DNA of 64,000 nucleotides from NCBI GenBank assembly GCA_946406435.1, contig CAMJKP010000004.1, positions 26,969 through 90,968 on the forward strand, written 5' to 3'. The stretch is from an uncultured Prevotellaceae bacterium. Its GTDB lineage: Bacteria > Bacteroidota > Bacteroidia > Bacteroidales > Bacteroidaceae. The notes beneath the pieces were generated by a model. It was not told the origin of the DNA. It was given only the letters and a program-made list of their open reading frames with translations, and did not search any database. Both the position numbers and the translations under genes were made by a program. Position 1 is the stretch's first letter. Every line of letters begins with the position of its first letter. Positions 35,569-44,910 of the stretch are shown piece after piece.

Positions 35569-36531
35569 TTATTTATGTTTAAGACAATAGGTAGTAAGTG
35601 CAACAACATCCGATACATTCACCAATCCGTCATTAGTCAAATCTGCTATGTTCGGGTCAATCTGAGTAGCCGTACCTCTCAGTATCTTGTTTGTCAGCAA
35701 TACCACATCCGTTACATTCACAACTCCATCATTATTTATGTCACCCCTAATCACGTTAGGAAGCGTGTTGATAGGCTCGTTAGGGAACTCTGGGATATAC
35801 TCAAATTGTGCTGTGAGAGTCAAGTTATTATTACCCATGTATGAAGAATACGTTAACGAACTTGATACCTTATTGCCATTCTGATACCACCCGACAAAAT
35901 TCATGTCCATACCAGGAATTGCCGTCACGCTAAACGTACCATCCTCCGCTATCTGAGTGCCGCTTTCTTTGTTGAATGTACAAGAACCAAGAGGCTCTGG
36001 CACAAGATACAGTTTATGGTACACGGTAGGAACCGTAGGGGCGTCACCACCACTTCCCGGGTCATCTGGGAAGGTTGGAGTGGTTGGATCGTTCGGGAAA
36101 TTCGGACTATAGTTTGGATCAAACTCTGGTACTACAGGGTCAGGATCCTGTCCTCCTTCTCCACCGCCTCCTTCACCTGATTCGGGATTCTCTTCATAGA
36201 TTGCAGTAAAGCTAACATCACCTTTTACCGTATAACTGAATGAAGTAGATGTGGAATAATCCGCGCCATCCTTCTGCCACTTAACGAACCTATATCCCGA
36301 TTGTGCCGAAGTGCTGATAGTAATCGTGCGACCATACTTGAATTTTCCCGCACCAGAGACATATCCCATATTTGAGTCGTTAATGCCTACGGTGACATTA
36401 TACGACAGCAAGGTTGTGGGATCGCCCGGATCAGGAGGAAACTCGAAGTCGCCCTGTGCTACTATTGGTAGGGGGCTCCCCAATAGCATGAGGAGCAATC
36501 CTATCAAATATCTGTTATATATGTTTATCAT
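35569..36531 (-). CDS. Secreted protein with bacterial-repeat domains and dockerin type I module
   Basis: The product has 320 residues with a signal peptide ending PIVA-Q. Two beta-grasp 'bacterial repeat' (InlB B-like) domains follow (GYRFVKWQKDGADYSTS near 70 and MNFVGWYQNGNKVSSS near 205), separated by a Pro/Gly/Asp-rich linker. The C-terminal about 65 residues are a dockerin with two calcium loops, GDINNDGVVNVTDVVLLTN and ADLTNDGLVNVSDVVALT. Dockerins bind cohesins, and the secreted protein at 40.5-41.6 kb may carry a cohesin-like domain. It is a cell-surface or secreted scaffold component. Confidence 0.87.
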   Translation of the reverse strand: MINIYNRYLIGLLLMLLGSPLPIVAQGDFEFPPDPGDPTTLLSYNVTVGINDSNMGYVSGAGKFKYGRTITISTSAQSGYRFVKWQKDGADYSTSTSFSYTVKGDVSFTAIYEENPESGEGGGGEGGQDPDPVVPEFDPNYSPNFPNDPTTPTFPDDPGSGGDAPTVPTVYHKLYLVPEPLGSCTFNKESGTQIAEDGTFSVTAIPGMDMNFVGWYQNGNKVSSSLTYSSYMGNNNLTLTAQFEYIPEFPNEPINTLPNVIRGDINNDGVVNVTDVVLLTNKILRGTATQIDPNIADLTNDGLVNVSDVVALTTYCLKHK

Positions 36532-36552
36532 ACCGAGATTTTTTTAGTGCAT

Positions 36553-39500
36553 TTACTTCACAACGACCTTCTTGCCATTCTTGATGACAATACCAGCCTT
36601 TGCGTCATTCATATTACGTCCGCCAAGGTCATAAACCTTGTCAGCACTTTCACTTTCTGCCGCTATGCCATTGATGCCAGTAGCCACATCAGCAACGATA
36701 AGGGTGAAGCGACCATTATCTGTACCCTGCTCTGCGTTGAATGTGAAATCACCGTCAGAGAGGTCGTATGTCGTTGCGGTCTTTGCATCGTAGATATAGA
36801 CCTTAGCATCCATACGGGTAGCAGAGAATGTATAGATGCCCTCTTCTGGAGCATAGAAGCCGAGAGCTACCTTACCGTTAGCCACAGGACGCTCGTTGAT
36901 AGCATACTTCACACCGTCAGCACCAAGAGAGTAGAGCTGTGGCATATCGTATGACTCGAACTTGGCTGCATCGCATTCCTGCTCATAGTCTATTGACTTT
37001 GTCTCGTTGAATACCACTCGCGTCTTGTCTGATGCCTTTCCGTTAGAAAGCGTGAGGTTGATTAGCATACGCGCATTCTCTGAAGCCTGTGTGCCGAACT
37101 CAGTACCAAATCCCTTTGCACTACTTGAAACTGGATGGCTCTCTGTGTATGTCTGACGCCATTCAGCAAGGAAGCCTACGCTATTAACCATCTGTGGTTT
37201 CTGAACAAACATTGCCTCGAATGGATGGAGTACATAGTCGTCATCACCTGGACGATAGGCATCATAGCCTGTGCCATTCCAGACAATGATAGGAGCACCA
37301 TACTGTAACTTATTGATTGGATAGTAGCATGGATATGGGTTGCCCACCATGTTCCAATCGGCATTAGCCTCGTTGGTACTTACGTAAGAGGTGAGTGTTG
37401 TCTGCTCGTTTATTGCATCGAATGTCGGGTTATCCACATGCAAAGAAAGCTCGCCCTCGAAATTGGTGCGGAAGATATAGCCCTTACCCTTTAGCAGCAT
37501 CGTTGTGCCAGAAGGAAGGTCTTTCCAACCAGTCGTGCCGTTTGTTGCACGAACACTTCCGTCGTACATAGCCCACTTGAAACTACCCTGCTTTGTTATG
37601 TTTGCCAAAGGTATGTCGAATGGGAAGCAGAAGAAGTACCACTTATCCTTGTTCACGTTGATGTCAAAATAGATCTTATCGGCTGTAATGTTTCCATTAG
37701 CCACAAGTGAACCAAAGGATGTATCATTTGCCGTTATGTGAATATCACCGAATGGTTGAACAATATCGCCGATAATGGTCAGGCCCCCATTGCCCTGAAT
37801 ATCTACACGAGGCTTACCACCTATTATGCCGTTAGTCTCGGTGTAGAGGTGATAGTCAACGTTAATGCCTACCTGCTCAGCCTCAGAGTCAAAGCCCACG
37901 AGATGCAGGAACTGTGACCATTGGGTATCGTAGAAGTAAAGTAGATAACTTGCTGATGGTATATGCAATGTAGCCGTGTGATAGGTACTGAAAGTATTCT
38001 GGTCAATAGTCTGTGGCTCAAAGGTATAGGCATACACAGAGTTCAGGTTGTTACATTGGTTGAAAGCATAGTCACCAATCTTCGTTATCTTGCTTGAAAT
38101 CTTACACTCCTTCATCAACGTACAGCCATAGAAAGCATAGTCGCCAATGGTGAGAGTATTTTTTGGAAGAGCGATGTTATCAAGCTTAACTGCGTCATAA
38201 AGGAAGTAATCAGGAATAGCCGTAAGTTCACAATCGTCTGAGAATGTAAACTCTTCAAGATTTGAACATTCTGCAAATGCGTAGTTGCCAAGTGTCTTTA
38301 CACCAGCGGGGATATTCATGCTCTTAAGACCAGAATTGCGGAATGCCCACGGCTCAATCGTCGTTACGTTTGAAGGTATTGTCAGAGATTCAAGACTTGA
38401 ACACCGATAGAAAGCACCTTTACCGATAGATTTGATGTTTTCGAGGCCTTTCACTTCTGTTAGATTTGTACAGCCTGCAAACTGGGCGTCATCAATAACC
38501 GATGCGTATTCTCCAAATTCTACGGATTGTAGATATGTGTTATTGATACATAGTCGAGAAACTTCATCATATTTATTGTAAAACTGTAGATTTCTTCCGA
38601 TATATACTTTTTTTATAGGACAGTTTTGGAATGTGGCACATTTACAGTAACGTATTCCATTTATTTCATGCGAACCTGACCATGTATAACCTAAAATTTT
38701 TAATATTTTTTCACCATCCTCAAATACCAATTCAGACAATGACGAGCAATCTTTGAACGCATTATCTCCAATTCTGATGGTATTGGCAGGAATGCTAACC
38801 TTTTCCAATGCAGAGCAACCATTAAAAGCCTCATATCCAATAGTAGTACATTGCGAATTTATTGCAAATGTCAAAACCTTCAGTTTTGTTAATCCATTCG
38901 CTGCATTATTTGCAATTTCCGTCACATTTGCAGGAATCTCAAGTTCTGTAATATTCTTAAGGTTTGTGAGTGCATCAGAATTTATCTTTGTAAGTGTCTT
39001 TGGTAACTTTACAGAATAGAGATTGTCATTCAATGCCCAATAGGTCAAAGTGTTATCTGTAGAGCAATAGCCTGTATAATATTCGTATGAGTTTGCAATG
39101 ATTGTTGCTTTGCTTAAATCAAGACGACGCAATCTAATCATCTTATTACGCATAACCATAAGATCATAGCTATTGATGGTACCCTCAACTTTCAGAGATA
39201 TTACTTCTGCAAGTTGATCTTCGCCAATTCTCGTATGCAACACCGATCTACCAGATTCCGCTGTTACTGCATAGAAACCTGTAAAATCATAATCCGTTTT
39301 TGTACCAACTGCCATTATTTGATCCTTATGGTCACTCCATTTATCTGCTGTTTTATAAGTATCTACAGCGTCTGTAGGAACATATAGAGTTACATCATAA
39401 GGCAAACTGTTCGTATTTACTAATATTGCAGGTTCTGTAACATTGAATGTCAGGCTTTTAAGGTTTGTACAACCATCAAAAACATTATTTCCTATTGATG

Positions 39501-40449
39501 TTATTGATATTGGTATCGTATATGAGGTCAGACTTGTACATCCCTTGAACATATTATCGGTCAGACTTGTTATAGAGGACGGAATTGTTATTGATGTGAG
39601 TTTTGTACAACCTTTAAACAGGCTATGCGGGAGATTGGTTACTGTTGATGGAATATTAACACTTGTAATATTCGTATTGTTTTCAAATACTCCATTTCTT
39701 AAACCAATAACAGTATATGTATTTCCGTCACCTGGCTGTATGGTGCTTGGAATAGTTATTGCTCCAGTTGCTGATTCTGAATCCAATACATAGGCCTTTC
39801 CATCTTTGTATTCATATTTTACACCATTTAGAGTATATGATTGTAACTGCCTTCTGATGTAGAATTCCGTATTTGGCCTGTACGTGTTACGTGCGAAACC
39901 ATTTGTATAAGTAATGTTTCCGTAATTTGAACTTGAACTATGTCTATATAATGTTTTATAATTGGGATAGATATCTGTGCAATAAAAATAAACATCGACC
40001 CCAGATCCTGGACTTTTTCTACATGTTACCACTTCCAGATTATCTGAACCATTATAATTAAAAGGCACGTCAAATTCTATCGTATTCCAGCCTTCTTGGA
40101 ATGCAACAACTCCAGAATAAACTAAAGTTAGCTCATTTGAAGGTGCAAAGTCATAATCATTAGAATAGCTTGTTTCTATCTTGTGTCTTAGATATATTTC
40201 AATTGGAGATGAATTCGCATTTTCTATGCTACTTACGTTATAGGCAATTGATGTAATAACACCTTTTCCTTCGAGCTCCTCTGGAGAATATATGGATTCT
40301 GATGTGCTGGAATAACCTCCACAATCAATTGGAAAGTTTTTCCTTGCTTCAGTCCCAGTACCAACTGTTATCTCTTCTGCCCACGTGCCGCCAGACACTA
40401 ATATCATTATTAGCGTTGCGAGTATTGATTTTAGTCTAAGTGTGTTCAT
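36553..40449 (-). CDS. BspA-like leucine-rich repeat surface protein
   Basis: The product has 1298 residues with a signal peptide ending GTWA-E. A beta-sandwich N-terminal domain (about 30-200) precedes BspA-type LRR_5 repeats of about 23 residues in two blocks (about 210-370 and 480-870), with repeats such as LTSITIPSSITSLTDNMFKG. The C-terminal region holds beta domains and a tail (DLGGRNMNDAKAGIVIKNGKKVVVK) resembling secretion/sorting tails of Prevotella surface proteins: a YDLGGR-like strand and a terminal Lys-Val strand. BspA-like proteins bind host proteins or other cells. It is in the same transcription unit as the protein at 40.5 kb. Confidence 0.92.
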   Translation of the reverse strand: MNTLRLKSILATLIMILVSGGTWAEEITVGTGTEARKNFPIDCGGYSSTSESIYSPEELEGKGVITSIAYNVSSIENANSSPIEIYLRHKIETSYSNDYDFAPSNELTLVYSGVVAFQEGWNTIEFDVPFNYNGSDNLEVVTCRKSPGSGVDVYFYCTDIYPNYKTLYRHSSSSNYGNITYTNGFARNTYRPNTEFYIRRQLQSYTLNGVKYEYKDGKAYVLDSESATGAITIPSTIQPGDGNTYTVIGLRNGVFENNTNITSVNIPSTVTNLPHSLFKGCTKLTSITIPSSITSLTDNMFKGCTSLTSYTIPISITSIGNNVFDGCTNLKSLTFNVTEPAILVNTNSLPYDVTLYVPTDAVDTYKTADKWSDHKDQIMAVGTKTDYDFTGFYAVTAESGRSVLHTRIGEDQLAEVISLKVEGTINSYDLMVMRNKMIRLRRLDLSKATIIANSYEYYTGYCSTDNTLTYWALNDNLYSVKLPKTLTKINSDALTNLKNITELEIPANVTEIANNAANGLTKLKVLTFAINSQCTTIGYEAFNGCSALEKVSIPANTIRIGDNAFKDCSSLSELVFEDGEKILKILGYTWSGSHEINGIRYCKCATFQNCPIKKVYIGRNLQFYNKYDEVSRLCINNTYLQSVEFGEYASVIDDAQFAGCTNLTEVKGLENIKSIGKGAFYRCSSLESLTIPSNVTTIEPWAFRNSGLKSMNIPAGVKTLGNYAFAECSNLEEFTFSDDCELTAIPDYFLYDAVKLDNIALPKNTLTIGDYAFYGCTLMKECKISSKITKIGDYAFNQCNNLNSVYAYTFEPQTIDQNTFSTYHTATLHIPSASYLLYFYDTQWSQFLHLVGFDSEAEQVGINVDYHLYTETNGIIGGKPRVDIQGNGGLTIIGDIVQPFGDIHITANDTSFGSLVANGNITADKIYFDINVNKDKWYFFCFPFDIPLANITKQGSFKWAMYDGSVRATNGTTGWKDLPSGTTMLLKGKGYIFRTNFEGELSLHVDNPTFDAINEQTTLTSYVSTNEANADWNMVGNPYPCYYPINKLQYGAPIIVWNGTGYDAYRPGDDDYVLHPFEAMFVQKPQMVNSVGFLAEWRQTYTESHPVSSSAKGFGTEFGTQASENARMLINLTLSNGKASDKTRVVFNETKSIDYEQECDAAKFESYDMPQLYSLGADGVKYAINERPVANGKVALGFYAPEEGIYTFSATRMDAKVYIYDAKTATTYDLSDGDFTFNAEQGTDNGRFTLIVADVATGINGIAAESESADKVYDLGGRNMNDAKAGIVIKNGKKVVVK

Positions 40450-40470
40450 AGTAAATCAATTGTTTAAGTT

Positions 40471-41631
40471 TTACTTTAGTTTAAGTACTTTCTTGCCATC
40501 CTTGATGTAGATATTGCCTATAACTGGACTCTTGACGAGCTTTCCATCAAGGGTGTAGAGATCTTCATTGTTTGGCTTTGTATTTATCGTTACATTACCT
40601 ATACCTGTTGCTACATCATTGGCAAAATAGAAACCGATGCACTTAGAGAAGCCTTCGCCCGCAGGGCGGATGAGCCAGCACTTGCCTTCAGGCAATGTGA
40701 AGGTCGCGTTAAAAATGGTGTAGAACATAGCACCATCTATACTGCCTTGATTCTGAAGAATATAGCCATCGGAAATTTCTATTGGTTCAAGACTTGAGCG
40801 GAGATATGAATCTGCATTAACAATGCTCGTCTCTGGATATAGACTCTCTTCAAGGTTACCACTTACAGAACCCACGAAACCGTCATTTGCGTAGAAAAGA
40901 TATGGCTGATAGGCGGTGAAACTCTTAACCTCATTGAGAACAAGATATTTCTGCTCTTCGCCTGTAAAGCCTCCACAAGTAAATGCTCTCATCCCCTCTG
41001 GCACAGAAGCAGAGAAAGGCACAAGGGCGGTGCTCCACTTGTTGGCTGAGGTGATATTGATTGGCAAAGTTGCAGGAGTATCAACAGTAACGGTGTTAAA
41101 AGAGGCATCCTCGGGGTGAACATCCCATGTGCTCGAAAGCGTGGCATCGGTGGCTGTTAGTACGGCATTAGTAATCTTGATGTCAGCCTCACCTGCCTTG
41201 GTGTAGATGTTTGCCTTTAGGAATACTCGGAACATCACCCCCTCCTGCTTAGTGAATGATTTTGACTCGGAGGAGGTACACATCACACGCAACACTCGCT
41301 TGCCTATGTCTCCATAGCCAAATGATAGGGCATGAGAGTAATACTCCTCGTCTGTATCGGGATCAACAGACTTTGGCCACATTGTGGTGATACGTGATAC
41401 ACGCAACGCGCCCTTGTCGGTTGTTGCCACACTCATACCGATAGGCAGCTCTATATCCATCTGATAGCCAGTATAGATCTGACTGCCATGCAGGGTGATA
41501 TCCACATATCCGGCATCACCTCCAGGCATGAGTTTTAGCTCGCTCACAGAGAAATAGTCTGTGGGAGAACTTTCTGCCCAAACGCCTATCGACGCAAGGC
41601 TTAATACTGCAAATAGTAATAATTTCCTCAT
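40471..41631 (-). CDS. Secreted protein with possible cohesin-like domain and sorting tail
   Basis: From the ATG at 41631 the protein has 386 residues with a signal peptide (MRKLLLFAVLSLASIGVWA-E). Residues about 25-165 have a cohesin-like pattern: paired strands (GDAGYVDITLHGSQIYTGYQ), MDIELPIGMSV, and later VMFRVFLKANIYTKAGEADI. The C-terminal tail DLYTLDGKLVKSP...IYIKDGKKVLKLK matches that of the BspA-like neighbour and suggests the same export route. With the dockerin protein nearby, a small surface complex is plausible but unproven. The upstream ORF extension to 41712 would overlap the RNA terminator and is rejected. Confidence 0.75.
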   Translation of the reverse strand: MRKLLLFAVLSLASIGVWAESSPTDYFSVSELKLMPGGDAGYVDITLHGSQIYTGYQMDIELPIGMSVATTDKGALRVSRITTMWPKSVDPDTDEEYYSHALSFGYGDIGKRVLRVMCTSSESKSFTKQEGVMFRVFLKANIYTKAGEADIKITNAVLTATDATLSSTWDVHPEDASFNTVTVDTPATLPINITSANKWSTALVPFSASVPEGMRAFTCGGFTGEEQKYLVLNEVKSFTAYQPYLFYANDGFVGSVSGNLEESLYPETSIVNADSYLRSSLEPIEISDGYILQNQGSIDGAMFYTIFNATFTLPEGKCWLIRPAGEGFSKCIGFYFANDVATGIGNVTINTKPNNEDLYTLDGKLVKSPVIGNIYIKDGKKVLKLK

Positions 41632-41672
41632 GTTTTGAATAAGTGTAAATTGATGTTTAGGGTGTTTTCCAT

Positions 41673-42069
41673 AACAAAAAAAGCGTGGAGCTATATCCGT
41701 TACTCGCTCCACTCTTCGAGGCCCTAGGAATTGCCCATCTTGTCAGAACGAGCAACTCAAGACCCCACGCCGATATGAAGACGCCATATACCTTATTGTA
41801 TGATGAAATCTCACATATGGATTTCCATAGGTGACAATGACAATAAGGATATGCGAATTATCATACCCATGGGCATCTATCGTTGCAATGTCCCATGACA
41901 AGATCTTGAAAAGTTTCCTAGGCTTTCGAAGAGTCAGAGAACAAAGCGCGTGATAAACGCCTTTTCTATATATGGTTATCCTCATCACAATTTCCCACCA
42001 CAATGAGAGACCTTTTCCCAATGTGCATAGATAGCTTGATGCAATCTTTTACACATTATCGGCGTGAAG
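41673..42069 (-). ncRNA. Structured RNA with its own promoter and terminator (unknown class, or long leader)
   Basis: On the minus strand several nested long-range helices are visible: CTCTTCGA (complement of 41926-41933) with TCGAAGAG (complement of 41712-41719), CCTAGGAA with TTCCTAGG, ATCTTGTC with GACAAGAT, and CATATCCTTATTGT with ACAATAAGGTATATG, capped by the hairpin CACCTATGGA/TCCATATGTG. Together they make one long hairpin of about 220 nt with a large central bubble. It ends in a terminator, stem GTGGAGC/GCTCCAC plus a run of eight T residues (about 41673-41711). A 6S-like architecture is possible. Alternatively it is an attenuator leader for the gene starting at 41631. Confidence 0.6.
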
Positions 42070-42075
42070 ATGCGA

Positions 42076-42105
42076 CAAAAGTAACAAAAAAATTAAAAAC
42101 TTCAA
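42076..42105 (-). promoter_or_regulatory. Promoter of the structured RNA
   Basis: On the minus strand TTG (42103-42105), 19 bp and TACTTTTG (42076-42083) match the consensus. The start would be near 42069, at the 5' side of the structured region. Confidence 0.65.
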
Positions 42106-42190
42106 AGTTTTCCTTTGATGTTTTTTAACTATTCACCCGTTTTTTAACATTTCAAGGGGAAGTGTACCTGAAAAAGTTGAAGATTCATGC

Positions 42191-42223
42191 AAAAAAGGCA
42201 CTCTCAAAATCGAGAGTGCCCTT
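42191..42223 (-). terminator. Terminator of the VapE-like gene
   Basis: The stem GGCACTCTC/GAGAGTGCC is followed on the minus strand by six T residues, 15 bp after the stop codon. Confidence 0.9.
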
Positions 42224-42237
42224 TACTCTAACTCTTT

Positions 42238-43401
42238 CTACGCAGCTTTTTTCTGCACAACGTTATACATCCTGCCCTTGAAAGTGCGTTGCATGTCATA
42301 ACCCATTTCCTTGAGCCTAAGACCAAGGCTTATCATTGTGGAGCGGGTGACAGAGAGGTTGCAGTACTCCTTACGCATTATCTCCATTATCTGACTGGTG
42401 GTCATAGCCTCCGACTCCTCGCCCTCCTTTGGCTTACGGAAACATGAGGCTATCATTTGCTCAAGGTCTGCCGCCTGCATGAATGGGGCATTTATTTCTT
42501 GAATGCGCTTTGTCTGAGCGTTGGTAAACCAATATGGTTTCTTCTCAACTTCTACCTCGTGTTTGAGTTGGGCCAAGAGCTGGTCGTACTCAATATCGGT
42601 ATCATTATCAATGAGATAGCCGTCTGCTATCTTGATACAGATATATCGACGAGAGCCAGTAACATCGCTTAGCGGATGTGGGTTGTTGGTAGTGGCTATG
42701 AATGACGCAAAGCGAGGTCTGTCGTCTTGAGAGCCACCGAAGATAGGTCGGCCATTGACCTTTGACTTGGATAGTGTCTGCTTGAGTGATGCCTGTTGCG
42801 AAGGACGGATAGCCTCAAGTTCGTCAAGGTTCACGAGGAGGTTGTTGGTAAGAGCCATTTCCTTGTCGAACTTGTTTGAGAGGTTGATGTGGTCAAGGAA
42901 ATACGGGCGAAGCTCTGTGGGTAGCAGTCGCTTGGCAAAGGTGGTCTTGCCACATCCCTGATCGCCTATGAGCGTAGGCACACACTCATTGCCATGAAGC
43001 GTGTCGAGCTGTAGCCAATGAGCCACACATGAGCGATGATAGATGTGGAGGAAGTCTGTTACCTCGTCACTCAGTTCGCCCAGGCGATGCCAAAATGGCT
43101 TGACACGATCCTTGCCATCCCATTCTGGAAGAGCATCCATATAGTCCTTAATAGGATTATGGATTACGGTCTCTTCAGAGAAGATAACCTCCTTGATGTC
43201 CTTGCCTTCGCATTCCATACCCTCAACCTTCGCACGATGAATGACGGAGTTGAGTGACTCCTTGGTGAAGATACGGAAGTCTGTGTCTTTGTTGACATCC
43301 TTGAACTCTACTTTACCGCTAAGAATATTCTTGCGGAAGGTGTAGTTTTGCGCGAGAAATTCCTCGGCAACCTGTGCACTAAGTTGCTGATTCTTCTTCA
43401 T
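42238..43401 (-). CDS. VapE-like P-loop ATPase/helicase
   Basis: The product has 387 residues. An N-terminal region (HNPIKDYMDALPEWDGKDRV near 95-115) is typical of virulence-associated protein E. It is followed by the P-loop LIGDQGCGKTTFAKRL (about 142), Walker B-like LLVNLDELEA, and sensor region FIATTNNPHPLSD. The C-terminal winged-helix-like part is DUF3874-like. Family members are replication helicases of phages, satellites and genomic islands. The usual primase partner is absent here, so this may be an island remnant or a stand-alone gene. It has its own promoter and terminator, and the palindromic cis-element lies directly upstream. Confidence 0.87.
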   Translation of the reverse strand: MKKNQQLSAQVAEEFLAQNYTFRKNILSGKVEFKDVNKDTDFRIFTKESLNSVIHRAKVEGMECEGKDIKEVIFSEETVIHNPIKDYMDALPEWDGKDRVKPFWHRLGELSDEVTDFLHIYHRSCVAHWLQLDTLHGNECVPTLIGDQGCGKTTFAKRLLPTELRPYFLDHINLSNKFDKEMALTNNLLVNLDELEAIRPSQQASLKQTLSKSKVNGRPIFGGSQDDRPRFASFIATTNNPHPLSDVTGSRRYICIKIADGYLIDNDTDIEYDQLLAQLKHEVEVEKKPYWFTNAQTKRIQEINAPFMQAADLEQMIASCFRKPKEGEESEAMTTSQIMEIMRKEYCNLSVTRSTMISLGLRLKEMGYDMQRTFKGRMYNVVQKKAA

Positions 43402-43490
43402 TTGTAAAAGAATTTTTAAAGTTAAACTAAAATTTAATTGTTAATATAAAGGTTTTATTTCACGTTCCATAGGTTGTGAATTGCAAGGTG

Positions 43491-43521
43491 CAAAGGTAAG
43501 ACATATTTTTGAATCATGCAA
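43491..43521 (-). promoter_or_regulatory. Promoter of the VapE-like gene
   Basis: On the minus strand TTG (43519-43521), 20 bp and TACCTTTG (43491-43498) are a consensus match. The leader would be about 80 nt and there is no TACCA/TGGTA palindrome, unlike the four regulon promoters. Confidence 0.7.
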
Positions 43522-43676
43522 ATTTTTTCGCAAAATAATTTTTGGTTTTATAATCACTTAATTTGTGGAGCAAGTCCAAATACTCCTCTATATAATTATA
43601 CTTCAGGAAATTCAAAAAACAACTCAAAACATCAAAAACGCAGAAATATTATAATTGTTTAACAAAAGTATGGTGT

Positions 43677-43959
43677 GTGCGATTTTTTTTTTAGAATTTT
43701 GCGCAAACATGTACATGGCGGCTATAAGTCACATTAAACATATTGATAATGAGACTATTAAGAGCATGTATATGATGGTCATACATATACATGACATGTA
43801 CATGAGTTGACATGCTTGAATTGTGAAAATATCATGTACAACTTATGTACATGTTTGACTAACATATACATAAAGTTAAAATGCTATCTAACAAATAGTT
43901 ACGGACACTTTTACCCTACCATGTACATGTTTGCGCAAAATTCTAAAAAAAAATCGCAC
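43677..43959. repeat. Terminal-inverted-repeat element 1 with ATGTACAT words
   Basis: Arms of 41-42 bp (43677-43718 and 43919-43959) are inverted copies differing by one base in the T/A-run; the inner part is GCGCAAACATGTACATGG. The 200 bp between them contain many ATGTACAT or near-palindromic ACATATACAT words (for example near 43767, 43786, 43797, 43833 and 43847). No ORF is inside. It lies between the VapE-like promoter and the 112-bp box and could be an origin, a binding array or a non-autonomous mobile element. Confidence 0.85.
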
Positions 43960-44015
43960 TTGTAATCTCAACATTACAAATGCGATATTCTTCGTCTATT
44001 CTTTTGCTTTCCCCT

Positions 44016-44127
44016 CACCTCCGCTTCTCCTCCGCTTCTCCTTCGCTTTAAATCCGTTTCAAATCCGTTCCATAGTAGAGAGCAGAATGGGAGGTAAATG
44101 GGAGTCACATGGGACTTACATGGGAGG
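44016..44127. repeat. 112-bp conserved box, copy 1
   Basis: It starts CACCTCCGCTTCTCC and ends ACTTACATGGGAGG, with internal tandem words CTCCGCTTCTC and ATGGGAG. The copy at 57367-57478 has the same length and differs at only about three positions. It lies 56 bp after a terminal-inverted-repeat element, as does the other copy. Confidence 0.9.
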
Positions 44128-44205
44128 TAAGGGGTATTAATAGAAATGAGGTGAACGCACCATAAAAGATACGCCCACCTCTCAGCATTATTTAGAAAGT
44201 ATAGT

Positions 44206-44697
44206 TTATTTCTTTACTCCCTCATAATGAATTGTACCAATCATCTGACCTGCGTGCTTGAACGTATAGTCAAGAATCAGACGATTGCCTTTATACTCGC
44301 CGCTGAGGTCACCTGCAACCGTATAGACTCCGTTCATACTTCCATAGTCCTTTATGGCAAATGTAACCACATTATCACCTAATGTAGTAGGGATATTGCG
44401 AACTATAGCACCTGGGTAAGCACCTTTGCCTACAAAGAACGTTGGCTGTGTGAGAGTTACCGTACCTGTAGCTTCATCTACCTTGATAACGGCTGTTTCT
44501 GTACCTTGTGGGGTTACATCCTGACTCTGCTGTTCGCCAGTCTGAGTAATAAACACCATTGTACCTGTCGCTGAACCTACGTATTCGCCCTCAAGGGAGC
44601 TTACCGTTAATGGCGAAACATCATCGTCGTCTTTGCTGCAAGCTGTCAGCATAGTTGCAGCCAACATCATCCAAAACAATCCTTTTAGTTTCTTCAT
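44206..44697 (-). CDS. Calycin-like lipoprotein, Bacteroidetes type
   Basis: The product has 163 residues with a lipoprotein signal (AATMLTAC-S) and an acidic linker (SKDDDD). A beta-barrel-like domain of about 130 residues follows, starting LEGEYVGSATGTMVF and ending IGTIHYEG, resembling calycin-like lipoproteins of Bacteroidales. Ligand unknown. It has its own copy of the shared operator-promoter leader (site 2) and appears monocistronic. Confidence 0.75.
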   Translation of the reverse strand: MKKLKGLFWMMLAATMLTACSKDDDDVSPLTVSSLEGEYVGSATGTMVFITQTGEQQSQDVTPQGTETAVIKVDEATGTVTLTQPTFFVGKGAYPGAIVRNIPTTLGDNVVTFAIKDYGSMNGVYTVAGDLSGEYKGNRLILDYTFKHAGQMIGTIHYEGVKK

Positions 44698-44779
44698 AAT
44701 CCTTTATTTAATTAATGACTAAAGGCTAATGGCTAAAGACTTTTGACCTTCGACTTTTGCCTTTTGACTAAATCTTGTC

Positions 44780-44823
44780 GCCTTCCGGCTCCCTCCCTAC
44801 GGGGGAGGGCGGGGGGATAGGCC
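44780..44823. repeat. Family A palindrome in the leader of unit 2
   Basis: Nearly identical to 35056-35099. It lies between promoter site 2 and the lipoprotein gene, followed on the minus strand by the same AT-rich stretch with GCCATTAGCC-type words as unit 1. Confidence 0.8.
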
Positions 44824-44840
44824 TTTCCTGTTTCTGAGTG

Positions 44841-44910
44841 CAAAGTTACAATGATTTTCGCATTACCACAATCCCTCATTATTGGCATTTCTCATACCAA
44901 TAGTTAGGGG
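44841..44910 (-). promoter_or_regulatory. Operator-promoter site 2 (calycin-like lipoprotein)
   Basis: The -7 box TAACTTTG (44841-44848) has TTG at 44869-44871 (20 bp spacing). Fifty-four bp upstream is a degraded palindrome: one half TACCA at 44895 is kept but the TGGTA half is not. The AATGCCAATAATGAGGGATT block is shared with sites 1 and 3. It overlaps the last codons of the desulfidase gene. Confidence 0.7.

Noticed and set aside
41743..42021. 92-codon minus-strand ORF
   Set aside because: It lies inside the structured RNA, its composition follows the RNA helices, and it resembles no protein family.
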